From: Antedon mediterranea
Taxonomy: Eukaryota; Echinodermata; Crinoidea; Comatulida; Antedonidae
NCBI RefSeq assembly: GCF_964355755.1
Contig: NC_092673.1
Location: 625,001-689,000 of the forward strand
Length of the DNA: 64,000 nt
Reading direction: 5' to 3'
Shown here: positions 1 through 11,900 of the stretch, one piece after another
How positions within the stretch are numbered: position 1 is the stretch's first letter
How the letters are laid out: the number at the start of each line of letters is the position of its first letter
Made by a program: the position numbers and the translations under genes
The notes under the pieces: generated by a model
What the model saw: the letters and a program-made list of their open reading frames with translations, nothing else
Told to the model about the DNA's origin: nothing
Databases searched by the model: none

Positions 1-943
1 TACTTGTGATTGGTCAACTCACTTGCATTGTGCCTGTGTCGTTGCGTCCAAGAGAGAATAATGCTTTTGGACATCATTTTTTACGGATTCAATGTCAATT
101 GCATCAGGTCCGATGTTATACCCCATGATTTTTTTTTAAATAACCTTTCTGGTTGGAGCTAACGGGTTAGTAATTTTTTTAATTTTTTATGTCAATTAGT
201 GAATGGGGGTAATTTATCAGTAATTAAATAATGCTAATATAAGAATGTGTGTATTTTGATGAAAATTATTTTAGAAATGTAAAATTTGTTTCATAATATA
301 GGTGTAATCTTTTGTTAAATTCTATCTGAAAATCAATGTATTGTGGCCTGATGTTTTTCAATTACATTTTCTTACCTGCACATTATTTTTTTGATTTACT
401 GTATTCTAGACACAAACAATATGCTTTTATTGAGCTGCCTTCCTAAATGATACTGAATGTTTTTTTAATTATTATAAATGTAACTATGCTTTGTTTTTAA
501 CTCGGTATTAAACAAGATCCCATGAATTCACGTAGTTATTATTATCTCTGGTAAATATTCTTTAAATATAATTTGTACTTTTAATCAAATTCAGTCTTAT
601 TTTTTGTATTGCAAAAATAAATTTGTCTTTTATCAAATCATTGACATAGTAACGTAGTGGTTTAATGTTGGCGCTTGTTTGTTTGTTAACATGCTTACAT
701 ACCAATTCTGGTGTCTGAAGTTCAAATCCTGCCTCTTGCTTAAATACCAGGATTTTAGTGCTATTACTTAAGCTGCATAACAAGACTTTGATCCTGTAAC
801 TGTTGGTGATTATTAAAGGTGGGTTATATAATAATAATAATGACTCGTAAAAAGTATTATGTTATATGGATACTTTAATGATAATATACGATAGTTGATT
901 ATAAACAATATATTGCACTTCTGAATTATAAATGTATGTCAAT
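1..943. other. AT-rich flank downstream of the SAXO gene
   Basis: No coding exon or RNA gene was recognised here. The stretch lies just past the stop codon of the minus-strand SAXO gene, so its right part probably includes that gene's 3' untranslated region. A CCAAT-type 12-mer, GTGATTGGTCAA, occurs at 6-17 and recurs at two other places in the window. The short open frames here show no splice support or family signal. Confidence 0.5.
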
Positions 944-3900
944 CTACACTTTGGCAGTTTCTGTGAAGAACTTGTGACCTGTGGCACTATCTTTTACATG
1001 TTCATATTTTGCATCATTTCCAAGTCGTTGCGCAGGACAGCTTAAGGGGCGCTTTCCTTGATACGTCGTATTGTAAGTTGTCTTCATGGATATCATACCG
1101 CTAGATGTGTGAGGACGTAGTTCTGGTCGACAACTCTTTGCCGGTGGAGCTGGTTTTCCAAGGAAGTGGGATTGGAAGATGGATTTTCCTATCAGTGGAG
1201 TAGTTGGTGCTTTGTATTCCTGAACAACCTGCAAAAAAGTGAAGAAAACATTAAACTGCTACTGGTTTCCTTCCAGTTCCAAGGTCCTGTGTTCAAATCC
1301 TGCTTGGGTGTTACTTGTGACGATCCTGTCTGCACCTTACGAGATTTAGTTTATATAAAATATCTTGGTTATCAATAACTTATTGTGAAAGTCATATAAT
1401 TCTTTGAATATTCTTGGCAATATTATTAAACGTGTAACATAAAGCTCAGTCTACACTATCAAACTGTGATGTGCGCATATATGGACATGATGATGTCATA
1501 TCACTACCATATTTAAGAATATCACTACCATATTTGGGCACATACAATTTTTTTGTCACATAGTTATGATAGTGTAGACAGAGATTAAGAATAATGTTAC
1601 GACTGAAGCAGCAGCAGTTACTAGTACTATACCTTGTAAGAGGCCGCAGGTTTCACGTTATCCCATGTCACATAAGCCGACTTGTACTGAGTGCTTTCTT
1701 CAAATGGTTCGCCAGCAGCTCCTAGGTTGTTTTCGTACTTGCAAGGTTCTCCACGGCAATCACTCAACTTAATTAGCATTCCTGGGTCTCTGTAGTCATC
1801 TTGGTATGACGACACGCTCATAAACTTGCTCTTCACATATGGAGCGCGTTTGTTTTTTTCTGCCCATGGAATATATGCCTTTGGCTGCACCTCCCAAGCT
1901 TTATATGCAATTCGCTGTGTTGTTCTGCCGTCAAATTTTGTGTCTGAAATGAAATAATACATTATAAAGAAATTAATAATTTTTAAATTGGACCCGTTTT
2001 TCCGATATTATAAACTTTTCCCAAATACGAACCTCGGCCCCCGTAAGGGTCTGGTTTATGACATACCGTTTTCAACATATTCCGCCCTAGGTTTATAGCT
2101 CTGTTGCCTCTTATGGTTTGTGTGCTCGGGAAAGTCTCGTCGAAATGTAGTCTGTCCATCGAAAGTGGACGATTTACTGCCCTTCTGCAACTGCTCTTGT
2201 GGTTTCACCATCAATACTGGTTCGACAGTTTTCGGAGTGAATTCGGCTTGTTGACTGGTCTTGGCTGTGAAGGGTTCTTTTGAAGCCACTACCTTTTCGG
2301 CTGGTCGCATTGATTTAGCCGGAGTTACATTTTCGTGATGTTTGAAATCATCCTACCAAACCAAACAATTAGTTATAATTATAATAACGTTTTATTATCT
2401 TATTTCGTTATTCTTTATACTGGGGAGCCTGTTCAATAGTAAACTACTGTTCTCTAACAGTGTCCAGTTAAAAACATCCTTTATTGCTAAGTTAACATAG
2501 AATGTATGATGGAAAACATTAAGGTACATTTTAGGTTGAGGTAAATTGCTATTATCAAATAAATCCAAAATATAGGACATAAAATGGACATTATAATTGT
2601 CGAATTATATAAAGTTTGTGCTGGACTTTTTTTTTTTTTTTCCAACCAAAATGCATTTGTGTACATTATTGTATATTCTTACCTGTACAGTTGTTTTTGC
2701 CGTGAACTTTTCACCAGACCCCGTCGTTTTAAGGTTCTCTTCGGGTTTGTGAGGAACCCTTTTACAATGCTCAAGCTCCTCCTGATCAAATGGTGTATAC
2801 GTAGCTTGCGTAACTGACGTATGTTCAAACGGCTTCCGGAACGTAACTTTTTTGTCTTTCGGTTTATAAGATTGGGCAGGTAGGGCTTTCTTCTCCGTGA
2901 ATTCTATATCGTAAGTGGACGCTACGGATAGTTTAGTGGCCGGTGGTTGATATTTGACCGGTGGTTTCTTAACACGTGATTGAGCCTATAAAAAATGATA
3001 ACGCTTATTTATTTAGTTGTTCAAATAATTTATCGATTCAATTGATCGAATTTATTGATTATACTGTAGGTCTAAATGTGTTAACGAATTTGATGTAAAT
3101 TAATTGCGTTGCTCCTAATTGGATTACTGTGGTGCATACGTATTGAACGAGATAAATGCAATTTTGAACTATAAAGTTTTTTAAAACACAAAGAATTCTA
3201 TAATTGTTGGTTATCGTGTTTACCTGATGTGGCACGTACGTCTTCTGGTAAGTGGTCGTAAGCTCTACATCAACAAATGGCACGGTTGTACTTCTATTAC
3301 TAGTCTTGCGCATACTCTCTCGAGGAGGTTGCCATGGCAAACTTGAGTACGCCTACAAAATGAAGGACAATAAAGCTTTCGATTGTACATTGATATATTT
3401 TTTTATTCATTATTATTATTTATTTATTCGTCTTTAGACTGAATAACACTTTCAGTGCTAAAGCATTTCCAAAGTGGTTCAATTGAGAACATTAACAATA
3501 TTATAAAAGTAATTCAAAGACAACTAATACAGTAATATACATTAGTACACACACACATTTAGAATAAGGTAACTATCTAATACATCATCTATCTATTATT
3601 GTATTCATTCATTTATTCCATCAATCAATAATTCACCCATCTTTTCATTCTTTCGTCCATTCATTGATCATTCATATCACCTCATCATCGTAATCATTAA
3701 TAAATTATAATTTCAGCATGGTCGTCGATTATGTTTCATTGTTAATATCATTATTAAAATTGTTGAACTGCTGTACTATATAAAAATGGTGTCCACAAAT
3801 TACAGATAAAAAAATACAACTTTTATTCGAAAAAATAAAACGCCAACCTTTTGGTACTCCGACAAACTACACATGCCTTTCACCATTGGTTGTTGGTTGA

Positions 3901-4692
3901 AAACTTTGTTTGGCCTCTTTTCATGAGGACAACGATGACGCCTGCAAGAACATTTTATAATTAAGATACTATGACATTAGACAGACTTACAACATTAATA
4001 ATGTGTGTAATATAAAAAAAAACAAATCAAAAGGTTTAAATATGTCTTTATTATGTTTTATTGTATCTGTGGATAGTAGGCCTACTATAACAATTGACCT
4101 ATACTAGGTCCATGCTATATAACAATCAATAATATTAATAACAATAATATATAACAATGATCTCAGTTTAGAAATATTAAAAGGAAATGAGATAATAAAC
4201 TCCAACCTTAGAAAGTAAATGACTATTAATTGTGATAGGTTAGACCATGGAGCAAATATATGGCTAGACCTCATTGTCTCTTCATAAACTTTATTTGTTC
4301 TTTACTACAAGTTAACTTTAGGGACTTTGGCAGCTGGTTATTTTTCGTTGGTTTAATAATCACACACATAGCCTAACTAACCTTTCATCAATGGATATTT
4401 ATGATGGCACAGGCTATATTTATGTTATTGAACTGTCGTATGAACACACTTGTTAATTAATAATTAATAACCGCCCGTTATTATTGCTGATATAGGCTAC
4501 GTAACTCTGCTTGGGTCTTGCTTTCCACCTGAACTTAAGTTAGTGTTTATGTACACTGCTTAATATTACGAAACATATAATGTTGGCACAAAAGTATCAA
4601 TCCGTTTGTACTAACTAACCAACTAACTGGCAGCTAGCTAGGCCTAGTAAAGGTACTTACCCACAGTTGCAAATTTGGCAAATACAGTTCAT
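944..4692 (-). CDS. SAXO: Stabilizer of axonemal microtubules (SAXO1/2, FAM154 family), 7 exons
   Basis: Predicted 479-residue protein, close to the length I recall for vertebrate SAXO1 (about 470). SAXO proteins bind and stabilise microtubules of cilia, flagella and centrioles through repeated Mn modules. Coding exons on the minus strand are 4692-4661, 3941-3848, 3352-3224, 2985-2683, 2352-2067, 1943-1633 and 1228-944. All introns are GT/AG, and the summed length of 1440 bp is divisible by three. The N-terminus reads MNCICQICNCGRHRCPH, the cysteine-rich start typical of the family, which fixes the start codon. The body has repeated short motifs of the Mn type, such as STYDIEF, TPFDQEE and STFDGQTTFRRDFPEH, in a basic, proline-rich chain without membrane segments. 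The last exon reads VVQEYKAPTTPLIGKSIFQS and ends at a TAG (946-944). Recognition is by remembered family motifs; whether it is SAXO1 or SAXO2 cannot be told. The gene looks intact. Confidence 0.9.
1441..1588. mobile_element. MITE copy 1 (AAAGCTCTGTCTACACTATC family)
   Basis: Short palindromic element in the last intron of the SAXO gene. Its left end, AAAGCTCAGTCTACACTATC, is mirrored by GATAGTGTAGACAGAGATT at the right end. The interior has the family core with CCATATTTGGGCACAT-like and TGATGATGTCATATCACT-like blocks. It has no coding capacity. Other copies lie at 6770-7083, 8058-8229 and 11818-11940. Confidence 0.75.
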
Positions 4693-5999
4693 CTTCTACG
4701 TATAGGGTATATTAACCAATAAATATAAATAATGTTTTTAATACTCCGTATATCCAGCGTTTTTTCAGTGACTGTTCACTGCACGGTTGTTGTAGGCGTT
4801 TGTGTGTTACATTCGTTGCTGTGGTTTCTGTAAGTTGCGTTTTGTTTCCATGGTTGAACGTGTACGCGTTTCCGATACACGTTGTGCGCTGAAGAAGCGC
4901 GGGACATGCGCCCCTGTACTGTTATTAACATAAAATATTTTAGATCGAATGAAAAAGTCATTGGTTTTTTTGTTATGTAAGGAAGAAACAAAACCAAAAT
5001 ATTTCTTACACAACAGTATCTTACTATTTGTCACAATGTGTCATAGACATACAAAAATGAAACCATATTTTAAATACTCAACATAATTTAATAACGTACA
5101 CATCAGTATATATCTATCTTGTACACTGAATAATATGCCGATTTTACAAGAAAGGTTCACAGATGTGCAAAATAATTTTTAAAACAACTCCATTAAAAAC
5201 TAATATATTTGATTTAAAAAAAGCTCTAGCATAATGTTGATAGACACTTCATTTCATAGTATTTATAGCAAAAATAAGATTTTTTCCCCTTTTTTCTTCT
5301 TTCCCCAACAAACAAAAAAACTTGTTCGTTTATTCTATAACCATCGTCCCAAGGACGTATCGCAAGGATAGGTTTGGATGATATCCGTGCTGTGATTGGT
5401 CAAATTGCATGTACGTCTTTGCATTGTGTCACATGTGCGAATCAGCTATATTCAGCAGTCATTTGAATACACAGGTGGTGTGCTTTGTTGTGTTTTATAT
5501 GTTAGTATGCTTGCAGCGTGGACACGCGTGCTACAAATGCTGTATTTTATATATTGGATTAATACTTGTATTGTGTTAGTTTGAACTTACTACTGGATTT
5601 TGAACGAACAAGCAACAAAATAAAAAGTAAGTTTTGACCCTTATGTATAACTCATTTCAACAAATAATACAACACAATGAATACAATAATGATAAAGACA
5701 ACAGGCATATATGACTGCAAATAAATAAACCTGGAATGAAGCAGTGGCGGATCCAAGAAATAAAGGAGAGGGTGGTGGGGTGAGGGCGATATTTGTCTAT
5801 ACAATGTAAGGAGGGATGACCAGATGGGTAAATCCGCCTATGTGACTTGGGAAAACCCCTCTTTGTTCAGAAATGGGTATTTCCAATTTCTGTATAGTTT
5901 AGTTTGATAATATATTTGTGGTTTATTGGTACGTTAGTTAGCCAGAGCTTGCAAGAATGTGTGTAGCCATGCTGCATCATCATTTTTTTTTCTCTTCTT
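4693..5999. other. Intergenic: SAXO upstream region and POLN downstream region
   Basis: This lies between the start codon of SAXO (4692) and the stop codon of the polymerase (6000), both on the minus strand. The part next to 4692 should hold the SAXO promoter and 5' untranslated region. A GTTTCCAT sequence at 4844-4851 resembles the first half of an RFX X-box, but its second half does not fit. A CCAAT-box 12-mer (GTGATTGGTCAA) is at 5392-5403. The short open frames at 4776-5034 and 5396-5584 have no splice support and I see no gene in them. Confidence 0.5.
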
Positions 6000-8900
6000 C
6001 TAACACGATTTCTTGGTAGTGTATGGTATCATGCCACCCCATGTCTTCCCAACATTAATGGACACTGGAATTGGAACCTGTAACAAATAATGAATAATAA
6101 TGTAAATAATAAACAAATAAAGAATTATGTACTTAATGCATGTCTGTTAATAGCCTGACTTTTCCAAAATGAGATTCATCTTACTGTAAGATGTGTGAAG
6201 GAACCACACAAACTAGGAGTAGATTCCATTACAGATTTTAACATTTCTGAAATAAAGCACATTGAATCCACATTTAGTATTTACATTCTTAAATAATTCT
6301 AAATAAACTCAATAAATGTTTATATGCACCAACTACTGTTAGGCAATCTAATAACAGGACACTGAGCTCGCCTTGCCAAGATAGGAACTCGTAACAGTCC
6401 TTTGATCTTATGTCTGGCTGCAATAAATACCAGCAGTACTATGTACTGGTGTCTGTTAAAAGGGCTTGGAACTGATAGTGTCGCAGCCACAGACAAACTC
6501 TTTGATCACCCTGTCCTGTTGTTAAATTGCCTTGGTTACATAGTACCTGTAACACTGCTAACATCTTTATCAGAACTCTCAAGCAGTAATTCATCGTGTA
6601 TTTGTAATAGTAAGTGTGCATCTAAGTCTGCTCTTGAGTTCAGTTTGTTTACAACTTGAATCATAGCACTTTTGCACAGATCAGCTGCTGAACCTGCAGT
6701 CAACATTTAAAAAGTTTGTTTTCTGTTTACACTAAAATAAATGGATTCATAATAATAAATAGATAGACTAAAGCTCTGTCTGCATTATCAAACTAGTTTT
6801 GACAAAAAAATGTGTGGTAGTGGTATGCCCAAATATGGTAGTGGTATGCCCAAATATGGTAGTGGTATGCCCAAATATGGTAGTGATATGACATCATCAT
6901 GTCCATATATGGGCACATCACATTTTTTTGTCAAGTAAAGTTTGATAGTGAGGACTAGGCTTAAGTCTCTACATTATTAAATTTGATGACAAAAATATGT
7001 GATGTGACGTCATATCACTACCATATTTGGACACATCACACTTTTTTTGCCACACTAGTTTGATAATGCAGACAGAGCTTTAGTCTATCTATTATGTATT
7101 TCAAATCTGTCTTATTAGATTAATTAATAATAAGTGTACAATTCTATATCTATAAACTTACTCATTCAATTATTTATATATTTATCATTTTAATTAATTG
7201 AAGTAAAAATGGAATAATTATTGGTTATCGATAAAAATAGATTTCTCTACTACACAAATTTTGGGTGACCAGCACTGCAACTGACTATTGTAATATAACA
7301 GATATAAAAAGACCTTGAATGACAAAGTTGACGGCTTGTCTTTCGGCAAATGATCTTTCTTGAAAATTGGATGATTTGATGTTTGGAAGCAATCTACGTC
7401 GATGAAATATTGTCTCCACAAAGCCTTGTTTTCGACACCTTTCAATACAGTCTGATGTAAACTGCTTTACAAGACAGAACTTAGCTGACAACAGATTTAA
7501 ACAAAAAATATACTTTGAAATATAGGCATATTAGTGACATGAAATATAAATACTGTATACCACAACAAAAGTAACTTAACCCCAATACAGAATGTAACTT
7601 GCTATTTAGTCCTAACCTAGAAAACTTGAGCGGAGTTCTTTAGCCTTTTTTGTTGATACAGACAATGTTTCTGAAAGTCTCTCAGTACCTGTTGTTAGCA
7701 AGAAATAATAACATAACTTTAATGTATATAAATAAAAAAAAAGTCAAATAAGTACTAGAAATTAAAATGTGTCCACGTCAATCTAAATCTTAAAATTTAC
7801 TCATTTATTTCTTGCACGTATGATGTCATTGAATCCAATGTAATTCAATTTAGCTATCATGTCTTATTATATACTTTGAATAATTATTAAGATACCACTC
7901 ACCAGCTCCATAGATGAGAGAATAGACAATTCGCTTTGTACGATCACGGTCTGTGGCACTTACAACCTTCTTTTGGACACCCAGCCTAAGATATAAAAAT
8001 CATTATATAAAACATCTACTTTCCTCCTAAATTTACAATTATATAAAAAATGTTACTAAAGCTCTGTCTACACTATCAAACAAGTTTGACAAAAAAGTGT
8101 GATGTGCCTAAATATGGTAGGGATATACCCAAATATGGAAGTGATATGACATCATCATGTCCATACAGTATATAGGTACATCACATTTTTTTTTTCACAT
8201 AAAGTTTGTTACTGTAGACTAGACACTTTAGTGTTATTGAAAGCTAAAAAATGCTTACCAATGTTTTGTCAACTCAACAAATATATCGTCAACACCAGGA
8301 TTATTAAACACCGCACAAAGTGCAGCATCCTGGGATAAATGAGCTAGTAAACGCAATTCAATTGATTGAAAATCTGAAGGAAAAAAGAATCTTTCTAGAT
8401 GTGTTGAAAATCCTGTAAAAATAAGACCCTATTAGAGACACCTTAATATGGGTGTCCCTTAAATGTGGGTGTTCCTTTAATTTGGGTGTCCCTTTAATAT
8501 GGGTGTCCCTTTAAGATGGGTGTCCCTTTAATTTGGGTGTTCCTTTAATATGGGTGTTCCTTTAATATGGGTGTTCCTTTAATATGGGTGTCCCTTTAAT
8601 ATGGGTGTCCCTTTAATATGGGTGTTCCTTTAATATGGGTGTCCCTTTAATATGGGTGTCCCTTTAATAGAGGTGTCCCTTTAATAGAGGTGTCCCTTTA
8701 ATTTGGGTGTTCCTTTAATTTGGGTGTTCCTTTAATTTGGGTGTTCCTTTAAGATGAGTGTTCCTTTAAGATGAGTGTTCCTTTAATTTGGGTGTTCCTT
8801 TAATTTGGGTGTTCCTTTAAGATGAGTGTTCCTTTAAGATGAGTGTTCCTTTAAGATGAGTGTTCCTTTAATTTGGGTGTTCCTTTAATTTGGGTGTCCC

Positions 8901-11900
8901 TTTAATTTGGGTGTCCCTTTAATTTGGGTGTCCCTTTAATTTGGGTGTCCCTTTAATTTGGGTGTTCCTTTAATTTGGGTGTCCCTTTAATTTGGGTGTC
9001 CCTTTAATTTGGGTGTCCCTTTAATTTGGGTGTCCCAATGGAGAATGGAGGGGTATTACTGTAGTTTTATTATTTTTAGTCTGGCCATGTACATAAGCAA
9101 CTCATTTAATATTTTGATGCCTTTAATATTTGACAGAAGATTAAGTTTAGTTTGTTTTCTACAAATATTTTACCTGCGGCAATCAATGTTTTACCCTCTG
9201 ATGCTTTAAACGCATCTCTTGGCTTGATAATAATTACTTGACTATCTGTCTCTGTAATATAATTATTAACAACAAATATCAACTGTACTATAATAATCTT
9301 ACTATATTATACTCATTTTAAAAGTTGTTGTTTGTTTATAATATATATTACCACTTACCAGTGTTTTGCTTGATTGCATTCATTATAACTTGCTTAGGGA
9401 TGTTTTGTATGTTCTTAAGTACAGTAAATAAAAAGTAAATACGTTAATTATAGATCATTAAAATACTGCCAAAAGGAATTACTTGCACTAAATTTTCTGA
9501 GGATACTTACTGGATTAGTAGATGTTAGACGGCCACTAGATGCTGCAATCTGATCCCAACTTGTATGAAGTTTACCCTGATAGGAAATAATATATCGTAA
9601 GAAAATGCTTTACACTATGGTCTATCATTTGTATCAGTTTGGCGATTCCTGTACAAATATTTTGTAAAGTAGTATTTAAATTTAACAACAGAGACTAATT
9701 AATAATAAATCAAAATATTATATTGATATCAATACTACTTACATCATCAACTTTTTCTAGTATCCCATCAATGTAAGTTGATTTCACTTTTACTAACTAA
9801 AATAATAATAACAATATTAAACCTTAAACCTGCAACAATTCACTCAAAACCTCATAAACCAATTGTCAAACCATACTTTCCTGTTGCATGTACATTTATC
9901 TGTCTACAAACAAATACTGTACATATGAAATATATAATAGCAACTAGCCAATCAAATATTCAAATGTCTAAATATATAATAGCAACTAGCCAATCAAATA
10001 TTCAAATGTCTAAATATATAATAGCAACTAGCCAATCAAATATTCAAATGTCTAAATATATAATAGCAACTAGCCAATCAAATATTCAAATGTCTAAATA
10101 TATAATAGCAACTAGCCAATCAAATATTCAAATGTCTAAATATATAATAGCAACTAGCCAATCAAATATTCAAATGTCTAAATATATAATAGCAACTAGC
10201 CAATCAAATATTCAAATGTCTAAATATATAATAGCAACTAGCCAATCAAATATTCAAATGTCTAAATATATAATAGCAACTAGCCAATCAAATATTCAAA
10301 TGTCTAAATATATAATAGCAACTAGCCAATCAAATATTCAAATGTCTAAATATATAATAGCAACTAGCCAATCAAATATTCAAATGTCTAAATATATAAT
10401 AGCAACTAGCCAATCAAATATTCAAATGTCTAAATATATAATAGCAACTAGCCAATCAAATATTCAAATGTCTAAATATATAATAAGATACATAAAATTA
10501 TAAAATGGAATGAAATGTGGAATTATCAAATGCCTACATTATAAAAAATAAATACAAAATATCGTAGGGATTATGATTAATTATAAAAAGAATCATTGAA
10601 TTTTTTTTAGTACCTGTCTATGCTCCAATATCAAGCCTGGAAGTTTGTGATATGGTTTCAATTTTAACAACTAGAAGAAAAAAGATGCAGGAAAATGGTT
10701 ACAAAGAAAGGTAAGATGAATGTAAAAGTTGCTGCTATAAAAGTATGCAGACACATTTATTTATTCAAAAATATTGTGATTGCAGCAAAAGGCTTAATTA
10801 AAACAATATTAACAAGTATTAACAATAAATACAAGTATCTAGAATTCAAATATAAAAAAATGTGTAAATGACAAAAACACAGTATTTTGTGTAGTTGCTT
10901 ACAACTGATTCAGACGTTGATTTTGATTGCAAGACTGTAGTTTTTGCTAGTCCTTTGCTATTATCCTGCCTGTACTTTTCATCTAGTTTTAACTCGTCAA
11001 ACAATACCTCAAAATAAACATATAAATTTAATGAAAGATAAATACAGTTATTCTTCCATTGACCCATTTTTTATCCATTGCTTTTTATAGATAATAAACA
11101 CCCTTTCTTGATTTCATACTGTACCATATGATTTTATATTAAGATTAGATTATAGTTGATTATATATAAAAATTCAACAAAATAAACCAGTCTGTCAGTC
11201 TGTTAGTGGCAATGATTCGCTATTGGTTTGGAATGAAATAAATAAATAAAAATTAAATAAATGAAAATAAAATTTTAAAAAATAAAATAAATAAAAATAA
11301 AATAAATAAGGTATCCTTGTTAATACCTGTCTTAATTGAGGGTTACTGTTAATGTTAAATGAATAACCCACTAGATCCAATGCTTCTTTCTCAACTGCAT
11401 GAATTCTTTTCTGCGAAAAACCAAAATTATATAAGCTATAGAAAGGTATTAAAAATATATAATGTTTTAAAACATTAAATATCTGATTTCAATATACAGC
11501 AGTCATTGGTTAACCTTGATTCAATTCATTTATTCTGATTTCAAATCGGAATTTCTTAAAATCATTATTTTAACAAACTGGTCTAAAGAGAATGTTATCC
11601 ACCTACTTGTAGAATTGGTCCATATTGCAACAAAACTTTTGCATCAACCAAAATACCAAGTGTCTCGATCACTTCATGGAAAAATAAATTTAAATAATGT
11701 TAACACATATAAGTAAATTTAAGATACCATGCTCAATTATGACATAGGTTCTGAAATTAATCTACTGTTCTATTATTTTTGGTTAATGTAGGAGTGAGGG
11801 ACTGAATCTGCCTAAGTTAAAGCTCTATCTTAACTATCAAACTAGTGCCTATATATGGACATGATGATGTCATATCACTACCATATTTAGGCATATCACA

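Noticed and set aside
4844-4859. RFX X-box upstream of SAXO (GTTTCCATGGTTGAAC)
   Set aside because: Only the first half-site fits the X-box consensus; the second half lacks the RRNRAC pattern at any allowed spacing.
9778-10503. 241-residue open frame with a repeated 14-residue peptide
   Set aside because: It is a by-product of the 42-bp satellite inside a POLN intron and lies on the opposite strand.
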